A stretch of DNA of 64,000 nt from Devosia sp. Root685 (lineage in GTDB: Bacteria; Pseudomonadota; Alphaproteobacteria; Rhizobiales; Devosiaceae), in assembly GCF_001427875.1 (NCBI RefSeq), contig NZ_LMHK01000001.1, forward strand, positions 1,526,892 through 1,590,891, written 5' to 3'. Of this stretch, positions 25,200-34,805 are shown piece by piece. Within the stretch, counting starts at the first letter, position 1; each line of letters opens with the position of its first letter. The position numbers were made by a program, and so were the translations under genes. The notes under the pieces are model-generated. The model saw only the letters and a program-made list of their open reading frames with translations, did not search any database and had not been told where the DNA came from.

Positions 25200-25793
25200 A
25201 TGAAGTTTATGAAAGCGGCTATGGCCGTGGTGCTGTCGATCCTGTTGGCGGTGGGCATGGCCGTGCCAAGCCAGGCCGCCCGCGTCTACAATCCCGACAA
25301 CAATACCTGGGAAGAACCCTCCGTTGTGGCTACGCGTAGCCGCGGCGGCAGCCCGGTCAAGAAGCAGATCGTCGATTACGATAGCAACTATGCGGTCGGC
25401 ACGATTGTCGTCGAAACCGGCGAGCGCCGCCTCTATCTGGTGCTCGATGGCGGCAAGGCCATGCGTTACGGCATCGGCGTTGGTCGCGATGGCTTCACCT
25501 GGTCGGGCACCCACCGCATCACCCGCAAGGCCGAGTGGCCCGGCTGGACCCCTCCCCCGCAGATGCGCAAGCGCGTTCCTGATCTGCCGGCCTATATGCC
25601 CGGCGGCCCGGACAATCCGCTCGGCGCCCGCGCTCTCTATATCGGCTCGACGCTCTATCGCGTGCATGGCACTTCGGAACCGTGGTCCATCGGCCAGGCC
25701 GTTTCCTCGGGTTGCATCCGTCTCACCAATGACGATGTGACCGACCTTTATGAGCGCGTGAAGGTCGGCGCCCGGATCGTCGTCAACCACTGA
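25200..25793 (+). CDS. L,D-transpeptidase (YkuD/ErfK family)
   Basis: From the ATG at 25200, with GGAAGAG just upstream, the precursor has 197 residues. A signal peptide (MKFMKAAMAVVLSILLAVG...SQA) is followed by a YkuD catalytic domain. Its active-site block HGTSEPWSIGQAVSSGCIRL carries the catalytic Cys, the nearby His and the Arg. Such enzymes make 3-3 cross-links in peptidoglycan or attach proteins to it. Rhizobiales use many of them, and this is the short periplasmic type without a LysM domain. It stands alone, with a clear terminator downstream. Confidence 0.93.
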   Translation: MKFMKAAMAVVLSILLAVGMAVPSQAARVYNPDNNTWEEPSVVATRSRGGSPVKKQIVDYDSNYAVGTIVVETGERRLYLVLDGGKAMRYGIGVGRDGFTWSGTHRITRKAEWPGWTPPPQMRKRVPDLPAYMPGGPDNPLGARALYIGSTLYRVHGTSEPWSIGQAVSSGCIRLTNDDVTDLYERVKVGARIVVNH

Positions 25794-25816
25794 GAATATT
25801 TCGGTGACGAATTTTG

Positions 25817-25848
25817 AAGGGGTCGCTTCGGCGGCCCCTTTTGTTTTT
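25817..25848 (+). terminator. Rho-independent terminator of the L,D-transpeptidase gene
   Basis: AAGGGGTCGC-TTCG-GCGGCCCCTT forms a 10-bp stem with one T-G pair and a UUCG tetraloop, followed by TTGTTTTT. It sits 24 bases after the stop. Confidence 0.9.
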
Positions 25849-25901
25849 GCGCAGAGGCAGCACGGAGATCGCAATTCCAATTGCGTCGCTAAGGGCCTAG
25901 A

Positions 25902-26927
25902 ATGGTGTTCATGAACGCGCCTTTGCTTCCGTCCCGTCCGCTGATCGACCGCTATGGGCGGACCATCAGCTATTTGCGGATTTCGGTGACGGATCGCTGC
26001 GATTTTCGCTGCGTCTATTGCATGGCCGAAGACATGGTCTTCCTGCCCAAGAAGGACGTGTTGAGTTTTGAGGAAGTCGAGACCATTGCCTCGGCTTTCG
26101 TCGCGCGGGGGACGACCAAGATTCGGCTGACCGGTGGCGAGCCCCTGGTTCGGCGCGATATCATGGATCTGGTGAGAAGCCTTGGCAACAAGATCGGCTC
26201 GGGTCTCGAAGAGCTGACCATCACCACCAATGGCAGCCAGCTGGCCAAGCACGCCGAGGGCCTGTTCGCGGCTGGTGTACGACGGATCAATGTTTCGCTT
26301 GATACGCTGGATGGCGAGCGGTTTGCCGCGATTACCCGTCGCGGTCGCCTGCCCGATGTGATGGCTGGCATCGAGGCGGCGCAGGCGGCAGGGCTCGCGA
26401 TCAAGATCAACATGGTGGCGATGCGCGGCGTCAATGACGACGAGATCGAGCCGATGATGGCCTGGGCCCATTCCAAGGGCATGGGGCTGACGCTGATTGA
26501 AGGCATGCCGCTGGGCGAAGTCGGGATCGATCGCGTTGACAGCTACTTGCCCTTGCGTGAACTGCATGAGCGGCTATCGCGGCGCTATACGCTGACGCGC
26601 CTCGACAAGCGCACCGGCGGCCCGGCGCGCTATGTGCATGTTGCCGAGACTGGCGGCGTGCTGGGCTTCATCACGCCGATGAGCCACAACTTTTGCGAAA
26701 GCTGCAACCGCGTGCGTTTGACGGCAACCGGGCAACTTTTCCTTTGCCTTGGCCAGGAAGATCAGGTGAACCTGCGCGACGCGCTGCGTGATGGCGGACC
26801 GGAAGCGCTCGACGCGGCGCTCGATCAGGCCATGCTGATCAAGCCGAAGGGGCACGACTTTGTGCTGGATCGCGGAAGCACCGGCGCTCCGGCAGTGGCG
26901 CGGCATATGAGTGTGACCGGCGGCTGA
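25902..26927 (+). CDS. moaA: GTP 3',8-cyclase (molybdenum cofactor biosynthesis protein A)
   Basis: The 341-residue radical-SAM enzyme carries out the first step of molybdopterin synthesis with MoaC. The N-terminal cluster motif is [10 protein letters not shown] (CxxxCxxC) and the second cluster is [10 protein letters not shown]...LFLC. The protein ends with the conserved VTGG; the C-terminal di-glycine is functionally important. The start is the ATG with AAGGG upstream. An in-frame ATG three codons later is also possible. Its stop overlaps the start of the phosphotransferase gene by one base (TGATG). No Moco riboswitch is visible. Confidence 0.96.
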   Translation: MVFMNAPLLPSRPLIDRYGRTISYLRISVTDRCDFRCVYCMAEDMVFLPKKDVLSFEEVETIASAFVARGTTKIRLTGGEPLVRRDIMDLVRSLGNKIGSGLEELTITTNGSQLAKHAEGLFAAGVRRINVSLDTLDGERFAAITRRGRLPDVMAGIEAAQAAGLAIKINMVAMRGVNDDEIEPMMAWAHSKGMGLTLIEGMPLGEVGIDRVDSYLPLRELHERLSRRYTLTRLDKRTGGPARYVHVAETGGVLGFITPMSHNFCESCNRVRLTATGQLFLCLGQEDQVNLRDALRDGGPEALDAALDQAMLIKPKGHDFVLDRGSTGAPAVARHMSVTGG

Positions 26928-27826
26928 TGGCGGGGACCAAGCCGCGAATTACGGCAGAGGATGCGGTGGCGTTCCTCCGCAGTGCCTTCGGAAAGATCGA
27001 AGACTTTCGTGCCCTGAGCGAAGGCGAGGAGTCCCGAGCGTTTGGGTTTAGCTCGGATGGAGAACACCTCGTACTGCGCGTCAATATTTCGCGACGTGGC
27101 TTCGATATGGATCAGATGGCCCAAGAGCGCTTCGCGACCGCAGGTTTGTCTATTCCAGTGATCCGGCTGATTGCTCCCTTGGACCAATATTACGCCTGCG
27201 TGTCCGAGAGGGCAGCGGGTATGACCTTGCAGGATCTGGCGAAGGGCGAAGCCTACGCCTATGGCGGCGCCATTTGCCGGTTGCTGGACCAGATGGGCCA
27301 ATGCGATATGCGCTGGAGTCAGGGATATGGACCACTCTCACCCGACGGCAAGGGCCAATACGAAAGCTGGTCGAGCTTCCTCGTCTCCATCACAAGCCGG
27401 GATTGGACGCTGCTTTCCCCCTCTCAGGCGGCACACCTGCCCGCGCTGCTAAAACTGATCGAGCGTGAAGCAGAGCACGCCCCGGACATCCGCTGCCTCA
27501 TCCACGGCGATTTCGGATCGAATAATGTGGTGGTGGGTGCGGGCGGGGTGACTGGTCTTATCGACTGGTCCGAAACCATGGTGGGCGACCCGCTCTATGA
27601 CCTCGCCAATATTTTCTTCTGGCGCCCGTGGCTGGACTGTATGGAGCAGCAATGCCGCTACATTATCGCGGAGGAACCACACCGGCTTGAGCAGGGTGAC
27701 CGCGTCGTGACTCTCGCTACACATATCGGCCTTGCCACCGCGCATGAGGCGGCGCAGGCGGGCGACGTGGCGCTGACCGATTGGGCACTGAACCGGTGCA
27801 CCAACCTGCTTGAGACCGGGATTTAG
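26927..27826 (+). CDS. APH-fold phosphotransferase, homologue of hygromycin-B 4-O-kinase
   Basis: This 299-residue protein is an aminoglycoside-phosphotransferase-fold kinase with Brenner motif HGDFGSNN (193-200, catalytic D195) and metal aspartate in LIDWSE (D213). It resembles Hph/APH(4)-Ia closely, from memory of that protein: LSEGEESRAF (30-39), VLRVN (49-53), MTLQDL, GYGPLSPDGKGQY, and ANIFFWRPWLDCMEQQCRY (227-245). This goes beyond the general fold and marks a specific subfamily. It is translationally coupled to moaA and overlaps the convergent VOC gene by four bases. It may give hygromycin resistance or phosphorylate a natural cell metabolite; neither can be told from sequence. Confidence 0.85.
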   Translation: MAGTKPRITAEDAVAFLRSAFGKIEDFRALSEGEESRAFGFSSDGEHLVLRVNISRRGFDMDQMAQERFATAGLSIPVIRLIAPLDQYYACVSERAAGMTLQDLAKGEAYAYGGAICRLLDQMGQCDMRWSQGYGPLSPDGKGQYESWSSFLVSITSRDWTLLSPSQAAHLPALLKLIEREAEHAPDIRCLIHGDFGSNNVVVGAGGVTGLIDWSETMVGDPLYDLANIFFWRPWLDCMEQQCRYIIAEEPHRLEQGDRVVTLATHIGLATAHEAAQAGDVALTDWALNRCTNLLETGI

Positions 27827-28233
27827 CTCGCCCGCCCTTCGGCCCGCTCGATCAATTCAACGAGAATGCCATCGTAATCGCGGACAAAGGCGACGCGCTG
27901 GATCATTTCCTTGTTGTAGGCATCGCGCGGCCGCTCGACCACGGCGACGCCAGCGGCTTCGAGCGCGGCGAATGTCTCATCGACACTGGAAAAGGCAAAG
28001 GTGATGTGCCGCAGGCCAGCCTCGTGGTTTGGCACATCGCGAAACCGATCGACCATGTTCGCACCGGGGGCGAAGAGCTCGAGCATGCCCGCACCGGTAT
28101 CGAAGAAGGCGATTTCGCCGCGATCGACCACCTTGCGCAATACCAGTTTCAAACCGAGCAGGTCGCAATAAAAGGCGACCGCCCGGTCAATGGTCGAAAC
28201 CGTCATGCCGACATGTTCGAAGCCGAGCAGCAT
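27823..28233 (-). CDS. VOC-family protein, glyoxalase-I-like
   Basis: From the ATG at 28233 the product has 136 residues. It starts LGFEHVGMTVSTIDRAVAFY and contains the four metal ligands of glyoxalase-I-like VOC proteins: His in FEHVG, Glu in MLELF, His in LRHITF and Glu in ILVELIE. The reading frame runs further upstream but overlaps the Lrp gene and is not protein-like there. It lies four bases after the stop of the Lrp-type gene and is surely co-transcribed. Glyoxalase, methylmalonyl-CoA epimerase-like or dioxygenase activity are all possible. Confidence 0.85.
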   Translation of the reverse strand: MLLGFEHVGMTVSTIDRAVAFYCDLLGLKLVLRKVVDRGEIAFFDTGAGMLELFAPGANMVDRFRDVPNHEAGLRHITFAFSSVDETFAALEAAGVAVVERPRDAYNKEMIQRVAFVRDYDGILVELIERAEGRAS

Positions 28234-28237
28234 GGCG

Positions 28238-28723
28238 TTACTTGTCGTCGTCGACGACGATGGCGAAGTCGAGCGGCAGGGCCGTGGTATATTTGATCTG
28301 GCCCATGGCGAAGGCCGAGCTGACATCGGTCAGGTTGATCTTGCTGATCAGGCGCTTGTAGAAGGCGTCATAGGCCTGGATATCGGGCACGACGACACGC
28401 ATCAGATAATCGACGTCGCCGCTCATACGATAGAATTCGACGACTTCGGGAAATTCATCGACGACGCCGGCAAATTTGCGCATCCAGGCTTCGTTGTGCT
28501 CGTTGGTCTTGACCGAGACGAAGACCGTTACGCCCACATTGACCTTGTTGGGGTCGAGCACGGCGACGCGCCGCTGGATGACACCGTCTTCTTCCATCTT
28601 CTGGATACGCCGCCAGCAGGGGGTCGTGGAGAGGCCAACCTTGCGGCCAATCTCGGCCACCGGCATGGTTGCGTCTTTTTGCAGGAGCGTCAGTATCTTG
28701 CGGTCGATCTTGTCCAGCGCCAT
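28238..28723 (-). CDS. Lrp/AsnC-family transcriptional regulator
   Basis: The 161-residue protein has the N-terminal winged helix of the Lrp family (LDKIDRKILTLLQKDA, then IGRKVGLSTTPCWRRIQKME) and a C-terminal RAM ligand-binding domain (YRMSGDVDYLMRVVVPDIQAYDAFY). These regulators respond to amino acids or other small metabolites and usually control themselves and nearby genes. The VOC gene four bases downstream is the obvious target candidate. The ligand is unknown. Confidence 0.93.
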   Translation of the reverse strand: MALDKIDRKILTLLQKDATMPVAEIGRKVGLSTTPCWRRIQKMEEDGVIQRRVAVLDPNKVNVGVTVFVSVKTNEHNEAWMRKFAGVVDEFPEVVEFYRMSGDVDYLMRVVVPDIQAYDAFYKRLISKINLTDVSSAFAMGQIKYTTALPLDFAIVVDDDK

Positions 28724-28857
28724 CAGGCCCTCTCTTTGAAATCAGTTTTTTCTTATTGACGATTTTTGGGGCACGTACGCAGCGGAAACTGCCATATCGG
28801 CATGCCGGGCGCAATAAAATTGCGCGGAGCACTCGTATGATGATTGGTAACGGCGGA

Positions 28858-28930
28858 TTAACCAGGCGCTGGCCCAATTCGCATCATTCACGCTGTGACA
28901 GCGGCCTGAGTTTCACGGGGTGTTAACCAC
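28858..28930. promoter_or_regulatory. Two TTAACCA half-sites (CtrA-like) before a PleC/DivJ-like kinase gene
   Basis: TTAACCAG (28858-28865) and TTAACCAC (28923-28930) occur in the 279-bp divergent gap 28724-29002. TTAACC is the half-site recognised by CtrA in alphaproteobacteria. Spacing is not that of a full TTAA-N7-TTAA site, so this is suggestive only. Nothing else definite is seen in the gap. Confidence 0.25.
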
Positions 28931-29002
28931 GCCTCGCCTACCTTCAGCACCGAGCGTTGCGATGGCCGTTGCCATTGCGTGAGTTAGTAATGAGTACCGT
29001 TC

Positions 29003-30529
<1,527 letters not shown>

Positions 30530-30598
30530 TCGGGGCGGGATGAGGTCCCAAATTTGCCCTCATCGCCCGCTTTTGTGCGGCGACCGGGGGTTTTGCGC

Positions 30599-31240
30599 GT
30601 GAATCGATTTTTTGGCCTTTTTGCTGTTTTTCTATTGCTACCGGGCCTCACTCTCGCACAGGAAAATGCCGTCTCTGCCGCTGCTCCGTTCGATACGAGC
30701 TATCCGGCTTCGGCGGTGATTTCGGCGCGTATTCAGCGGCAGTTTCTGGACAATATTCGCTGGACCGTCAGCGCTGAAGCGCGAAACGGCCTCGCGGCAG
30801 CCTTTGCAGAGCGCCCGGCGCTGGAGATATGGCAGGGGCTGGTGGCCGCCGACGGGCTCAAGACCGGCAATGTGGCCGATGCCATCACCGCCTATTGGGT
30901 CCTGAACTGGGTGACGGCCAATGCCCGGTACAATTACAAGGTCGACAATGGTCCGGTGCGCGCACAGCTGCAGGCATCGATGGCGGCCGACCCTAATTTC
31001 CGCGGGCTGAACAACCTGCAAAAACAGGAAATGGCCGAGGGCTATATCCTGCGTTTCCTCGTCGAACATGCCGCGCTCAACGACGCCGTGCGGCGCAAGG
31101 ACGTGACGGCGCTGGGCCGGCTGGCGCTGGCTTCGGCGACCCGCTTCCGTCAGGAAATGGGCGTCGATCTATTGGCACTGGAGCCCGGCCCGGAAGGCTT
31201 TGCGCCCAAGGCGCAGAAGGTCAGTCCAGCCGGCGACTGA
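30599..31240 (+). CDS. Secreted protein of unknown function
   Basis: From the GTG at 30599 the product has 213 residues, with a clean signal peptide (NRFFGLFAVFLLLPGLTLAQ). A TTG at 30554 would add a non-signal-like stretch. The mature protein is mainly helical: SARIQRQFLDNIRWT, then AITAYWVLNWVTANA, then LNNLQKQEMAEGYILRFLVEHAAL. It may belong to the DUF6683-type family of secreted helical proteins, but I am not sure. No catalytic motif is visible. Its last 20 bases overlap the end of cobT on the other strand. Confidence 0.72.
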   Translation: MNRFFGLFAVFLLLPGLTLAQENAVSAAAPFDTSYPASAVISARIQRQFLDNIRWTVSAEARNGLAAAFAERPALEIWQGLVAADGLKTGNVADAITAYWVLNWVTANARYNYKVDNGPVRAQLQASMAADPNFRGLNNLQKQEMAEGYILRFLVEHAALNDAVRRKDVTALGRLALASATRFRQEMGVDLLALEPGPEGFAPKAQKVSPAGD

Positions 31241-32243
31241 CCGAAGCGCTATCGAAGGTCGCCATGTTGGCGTGGAGATGTAGCGCGGTTTTGGCCAGCA
31301 CCACGCCAAGCGCGGCACCTGTGCCTTCGCCGAGGCGCATGCCGAGATCGAGCAGCGGCACCTTGCCGATGTGTTCCAACACGCGGGCATGGGCGCCTTC
31401 GGCGGTGACGTGGGCGAAAAGGCAGTGGTCGATGGCTTCGGGATTGACCGCGTGAGCAATGGCGGCGGCAGCGGTTGCCACATAGCCATCGATGATAACA
31501 GGCACCTTCTGGTGGCGGGCAGCGATCAGGGCGCCAAGCATGGCGGCGATTTCGCGGCCGCCGAGGCGCGCGAGGATGGCCAGCGGATGGTCGAGGCTGT
31601 CCTTATGGAGGGCAAGGGCCCGATCGATGGCGTCGACCTTGCGGGCGTAACCGGCATCGTCCACCCCGGTGCCGCGGCCGGCCCAATCGGCGCCCGAGCC
31701 GCCGTACAGCGCGGCAAAGATCGCGGCAGCAACGGTGGTGTTGCCGATGCCCATTTCGCCGAGGCCGATGATGTCGGGCTTTCCGGCGACCGCTTCCATG
31801 CCATAGGCGATGGTGGCGGCGCACATCTGATCGTCGATCGCCGGCTCTTGGGTGATGTCGCCGGTGGGCAATTCGAGCGCCAGTTCGAAAACGCGCAGAT
31901 TGATTTCGTGGAGGCCGCAGATTTGCGAAATGGCGGCGCCGCCATTGGTGAAATTGGCGACCATCTGCGCCGTCACATCCTGCGGGAAGGCAGAAACGCC
32001 CTGATCGGCCACGCCGTGATTGCCGGCAAAAATGGTGACCATGGGGTTTTCGAGGCGCGGCACCTGGCGATGCTGCCAGCGGGCGAGGAACTCTACCAGC
32101 TCTTCGAGGCGCCCTAGCGAACCAACCGGCTTGGTCAATTCGGCATCGCGGCGGCGGACGGCCGCGACAGCCGCCTCGTCGCCATCGGGCACGGCGGTCA
32201 GCAGTTCCACGATATCGGCAAAGGCAGGATTGAGCGCAGGCAT
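31221..32243 (-). CDS. cobT: Nicotinate-nucleotide-dimethylbenzimidazole phosphoribosyltransferase
   Basis: From the ATG at 32243 the enzyme has 340 residues, the family's usual length. It makes alpha-ribazole phosphate for the lower loop of cobalamin. Seen motifs: KPVGSLGRLEELVEFLARWQ, FAGNHGVADQGVSAFP, GEMGIGNTTVAAAI, GRGTGVDDAGYARK and the C-terminal GMRLGEGTGAALG with the catalytic Glu. No other cob gene or cobalamin riboswitch is nearby. The gene is divergent from the aspartic protease gene. Confidence 0.95.
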   Translation of the reverse strand: MPALNPAFADIVELLTAVPDGDEAAVAAVRRRDAELTKPVGSLGRLEELVEFLARWQHRQVPRLENPMVTIFAGNHGVADQGVSAFPQDVTAQMVANFTNGGAAISQICGLHEINLRVFELALELPTGDITQEPAIDDQMCAATIAYGMEAVAGKPDIIGLGEMGIGNTTVAAAIFAALYGGSGADWAGRGTGVDDAGYARKVDAIDRALALHKDSLDHPLAILARLGGREIAAMLGALIAARHQKVPVIIDGYVATAAAAIAHAVNPEAIDHCLFAHVTAEGAHARVLEHIGKVPLLDLGMRLGEGTGAALGVVLAKTALHLHANMATFDSASVSRRLD

Positions 32244-32293
32244 GAGACGAGTCCGGGATGGGGCCAAGAGGTGCGGACTTGTTGCCCAGAATG

Positions 32294-32312
32294 GTCCCAA
32301 TTGCAATTGAAG
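32294..32312. promoter_or_regulatory. 19-bp motif shared with the pepN upstream region (copy 1)
   Basis: GTCCCAATTGCAATTGAAG lies between cobT and the aspartic protease gene. It matches 47914-47932 at 17 of 19 positions in the same orientation, and both sit in divergent intergenic regions, about 110-118 bp before the plus-strand start. It contains the palindrome CAATTGCAATTG. The function is unknown. Confidence 0.4.
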
Positions 32313-32429
32313 CGCCATCCGGCCAAGCTGCGGCACTGTGACCGCGCCTTATCAGAGGCGTAAAGTCTTGAAATCTTGGCGGTCCGTCCCTTAATCGAAG
32401 GGAATTATGGGTTGAGGGTAAGCAGAGAC

Positions 32430-33116
32430 ATGATCTTCATCGGCATTGCCCTCCTAGTCGCGGCTGGAATCGTCTTGATGATTTCGGCCGACGCCGGGAG
32501 CCTGATCGGTCTTACCCAAACACAGACCGCACAGCTGGTGCCGCTCGTCGTCATTCTCATCGTCTTTGCCGGTGGAGCCTTCGCGCGACGCCGGCAGGCG
32601 GCCGAACTGGTTGGCGCTCTGGTTCTCTGGGTCGGCATTTTTGCCGTGGTTGGGGTTGGCTATGCTTATCGCGACGAATTGATGGGGGTTGTCGGGCGCG
32701 TGACCGGCGAATTGCGCCCCGGCGTTGCCGTGGTCGACAGCGAACGCGGTACGGCAGTGTTCCGGCGCGGCTTTGGCGGACATTTCGAGATTGCCGCTAC
32801 CGTCAACGGCCATACGACGCCAATGATTTTTGATACGGGCGCCAGCGCCGTGGTGCTGACGCGGGCAGACGCGGAGGCCGCGGGCATCGACCTCTCCGAA
32901 CTGCGCTATGCGATCCCGGTTTCGACGGCCAACGGCACCGGCATGGCGGCACGGGTGCGTCTGAAAAACATCGAGGTCGGCGGTATCGCGCGGCGCAATA
33001 TTCCGGCATTCGTCGCCGAAGACGGGGCGCTCGAAACGAGCCTATTGGGCATGACGTTTTTAGAAACGCTGGGACGCTACAGCGTGACGCAGAACTCGCT
33101 GGAGCTGCAGGACTAG
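32430..33116 (+). CDS. TIGR02281-type clan AA aspartic protease, membrane-anchored
   Basis: From the ATG at 32430 the protein has 228 residues. A TTG six codons earlier is also possible. Three N-terminal membrane helices (about 1-95) precede a retropepsin-like domain with the catalytic triad MIFDTGASAVVLT and the flap-like region AIPVSTANGTG. LLGMTFLETLGRYSV is the conserved C-terminal block of this family. Such proteins are single-domain, dimeric aspartic peptidases facing the periplasm. Substrates are not known. Its TAG stop directly abuts the stop codon of convergent dusA. Confidence 0.88.
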   Translation: MIFIGIALLVAAGIVLMISADAGSLIGLTQTQTAQLVPLVVILIVFAGGAFARRRQAAELVGALVLWVGIFAVVGVGYAYRDELMGVVGRVTGELRPGVAVVDSERGTAVFRRGFGGHFEIAATVNGHTTPMIFDTGASAVVLTRADAEAAGIDLSELRYAIPVSTANGTGMAARVRLKNIEVGGIARRNIPAFVAEDGALETSLLGMTFLETLGRYSVTQNSLELQD

Positions 33117-34136
33117 TTAGCTCGCAACGGCCTCAGCGCGTTCTTCGACCGCCGAAAGGGCGTGTAGAAAAACTTGCGGGTCGGCCTTGGGTTTGCAGGC
33201 GTCAACGCTGAGGATTTGGCGGAACTGGCGGGCGCCGGGGCGGCCGTTGGCGAGGCCGAGCATGTGGCGGGCGATGTTGTTGAGGCGCGCGCCGTCGCGC
33301 AATTGCGCTTCGGCATAGCCGGCCATAGCGTGCATGATATCGGCGAGGGTCAGGGTGGATGGCGCGTCGCCGAAGAGGCGATGGTCGATTTCGGTCAGGA
33401 TCATCGGATTGTGATAGGCGGCGCGGCCGAGCATGACACCGTCCATGTGCTGGAGATGCTCATCGATCTCTTCCAACGTTTCGATGCCGCCATTGATGAT
33501 CATCGGCAGGGGCGCGAGGCGCTGGCGCAGGCGATAGACGCGCGGGTAGTCGAGCGGCGGAATGGTGCGGTTTTCCTTGGGGCTCAAGCCCTGGAGCCAG
33601 GCTTTTCGCGCGTGGACGTAAAGCGCGGCGACGCCAGCCTCGGCCATCTTGTCGGCGAAACGATCAAGGCTCTCTTCGATATCCTGATCGTCGATGCCGA
33701 TGCGGCACTTTACGGTCACCGGCTTGTCGGTGGTCGAGCGCATGGCGCGGACGCAATCGGCGACGAGATCGGGCTCGGCCATAAGGCAGGCGCCGAACTT
33801 GCCCGACTGCACGCGATCCGATGGGCAGCCGACATTGAGGTTGATTTCATCATAGCCATAGAGGTCGCCCTGGCGGGTCGCGGCGGCGAGATCGGCGGGG
33901 TCGGAGCCACCCAGTTGCAGCGCGACGGGTTGTTCAGTGGAATCGAAGCGCAGGTGTCGCTCGGTATCGCCATGGATGATGGCGCCGGTGGTGATCATTT
34001 CGGTGAAGAGCAGGCCGCGTTTGGTCAAGAGGCGATGCAGGTATCTGCAATGCCTGTCGGTCCAATCGATCATCGGTGCAACGGAAAAGCGGCGGGCGGT
34101 CTCAAGGGAGACGGGGCCGCGCCCCAGCTTGGTCAT
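33117..34136 (-). CDS. dusA: tRNA-dihydrouridine synthase A
   Basis: From the ATG at 34136 the flavoenzyme has 339 residues and reduces uridine 20/20a in tRNA D-loops. Motifs: FSVAPMIDWTDRHCRYLHRLL, QLGGSDPADLA, the catalytic cysteine in NLNVGCPSDRVQSGKFGACLM, KCRIGID and GLSPKENR, all DusA-type. The frame continues to 34220, but that start would place the FNR-like box and the usp promoter inside the coding region. It ends with no gap against the protease gene. Confidence 0.94.
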   Translation of the reverse strand: MTKLGRGPVSLETARRFSVAPMIDWTDRHCRYLHRLLTKRGLLFTEMITTGAIIHGDTERHLRFDSTEQPVALQLGGSDPADLAAATRQGDLYGYDEINLNVGCPSDRVQSGKFGACLMAEPDLVADCVRAMRSTTDKPVTVKCRIGIDDQDIEESLDRFADKMAEAGVAALYVHARKAWLQGLSPKENRTIPPLDYPRVYRLRQRLAPLPMIINGGIETLEEIDEHLQHMDGVMLGRAAYHNPMILTEIDHRLFGDAPSTLTLADIMHAMAGYAEAQLRDGARLNNIARHMLGLANGRPGARQFRQILSVDACKPKADPQVFLHALSAVEERAEAVAS

Positions 34137-34206
34137 CGGCGCTATTTCATCTGATATTCGAAGTGGCGTCCAATACCCCCTTCCGGTCCCTTGGGCAATG
34201 GCGGGT

Positions 34207-34220
34207 GTGATCTGGATCAA
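34207..34220 (+). promoter_or_regulatory. FNR/FixK-like binding site before the universal stress protein gene
   Basis: GTGAT-CTGG-ATCAA matches the FNR/FixK consensus TTGAT-N4-ATCAA at nine of ten defined positions. Its centre is 69 bp before the usp ATG. TATTCT or TCTAAT about 25-30 bp downstream could be the -10 box, putting the site near -41, the class II activator position. Low-oxygen induction of usp genes by FNR/FixK is known in related bacteria. Confidence 0.6.
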
Positions 34221-34281
34221 AGTGTTGATGCCTGCGTTATTCTAATGTCTTGTCATTATCGCCAACGGGGGATTTATCGCC

Positions 34282-34731
34282 ATGTACTCGAACATCGTTT
34301 GCGCCATCGACGGATCGGACCTCAGCACCAAGGCCTTTACCCATGCCATTGCGCTGGCTGGCAAGCTCGGCGCCAAGTTGACTGCGGTCACTGTGACCGA
34401 TCCTTCCATCATCATCGCGCCCGGCGCGGAAATGATGATGGTGGACACGTCGAGCATTCTGGCCGAACTCGACAAGGCCAAGGCAGATTCTGCCAAGGGT
34501 GTGCTGGAAGATGCGACCAAGCTTGCGAGTGCCGCCGGCATCGATCTGGCGACGCAGCATGTGCCGGATTTGCCCGCGGCCGAAGGCATTATCAGGAGCG
34601 CTAAAACGGCAGGCGCCGATCTCATCGTCATGGGCTCGCATGGCCGCCGCGGCCTTGGCCGGCTGCTGCTGGGATCGCAGGCGGCGGAAGTTCTGGCGCA
34701 TGCCGAAATTCCGGTGCTGATCATCAAGTAG
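34282..34731 (+). CDS. Universal stress protein (UspA family)
   Basis: The 149-residue protein has one Usp domain. It begins YSNIVCAIDGSDLSTKAFTH, and the ATP-binding signature GSHGRRGLGRLLLGSQAAEV fits G-2x-G-9x-G-[S/T]. This places it in the nucleotide-binding Usp class. An FNR/FixK-like site lies upstream, so low oxygen probably raises its expression. It is followed 74 bp later by an unrelated FGGY kinase gene. Confidence 0.93.
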   Translation: MYSNIVCAIDGSDLSTKAFTHAIALAGKLGAKLTAVTVTDPSIIIAPGAEMMMVDTSSILAELDKAKADSAKGVLEDATKLASAAGIDLATQHVPDLPAAEGIIRSAKTAGADLIVMGSHGRRGLGRLLLGSQAAEVLAHAEIPVLIIK

Positions 34732-34805
34732 GACTAACATGTCAGCTATGGCGCGGCGCCGGAATTTCCGCTATGGGGCCGATATCCTAAAAAGAGCGTC
34801 GCGCC

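Noticed and set aside
25849-25901. Moco riboswitch before moaA
   Set aside because: Only about 50 bp remain between the upstream terminator and the ATG; GCAATT-CC-AATTGC at 25870-25883 is a simple palindrome.
32244-32430. Cobalamin riboswitch before cobT
   Set aside because: The leader is too short and has no B12-box or pseudoknot core.
34137-34220. 28-codon extension of dusA
   Set aside because: It would put the FNR-like box and usp upstream region inside dusA and does not match DusA N-termini.
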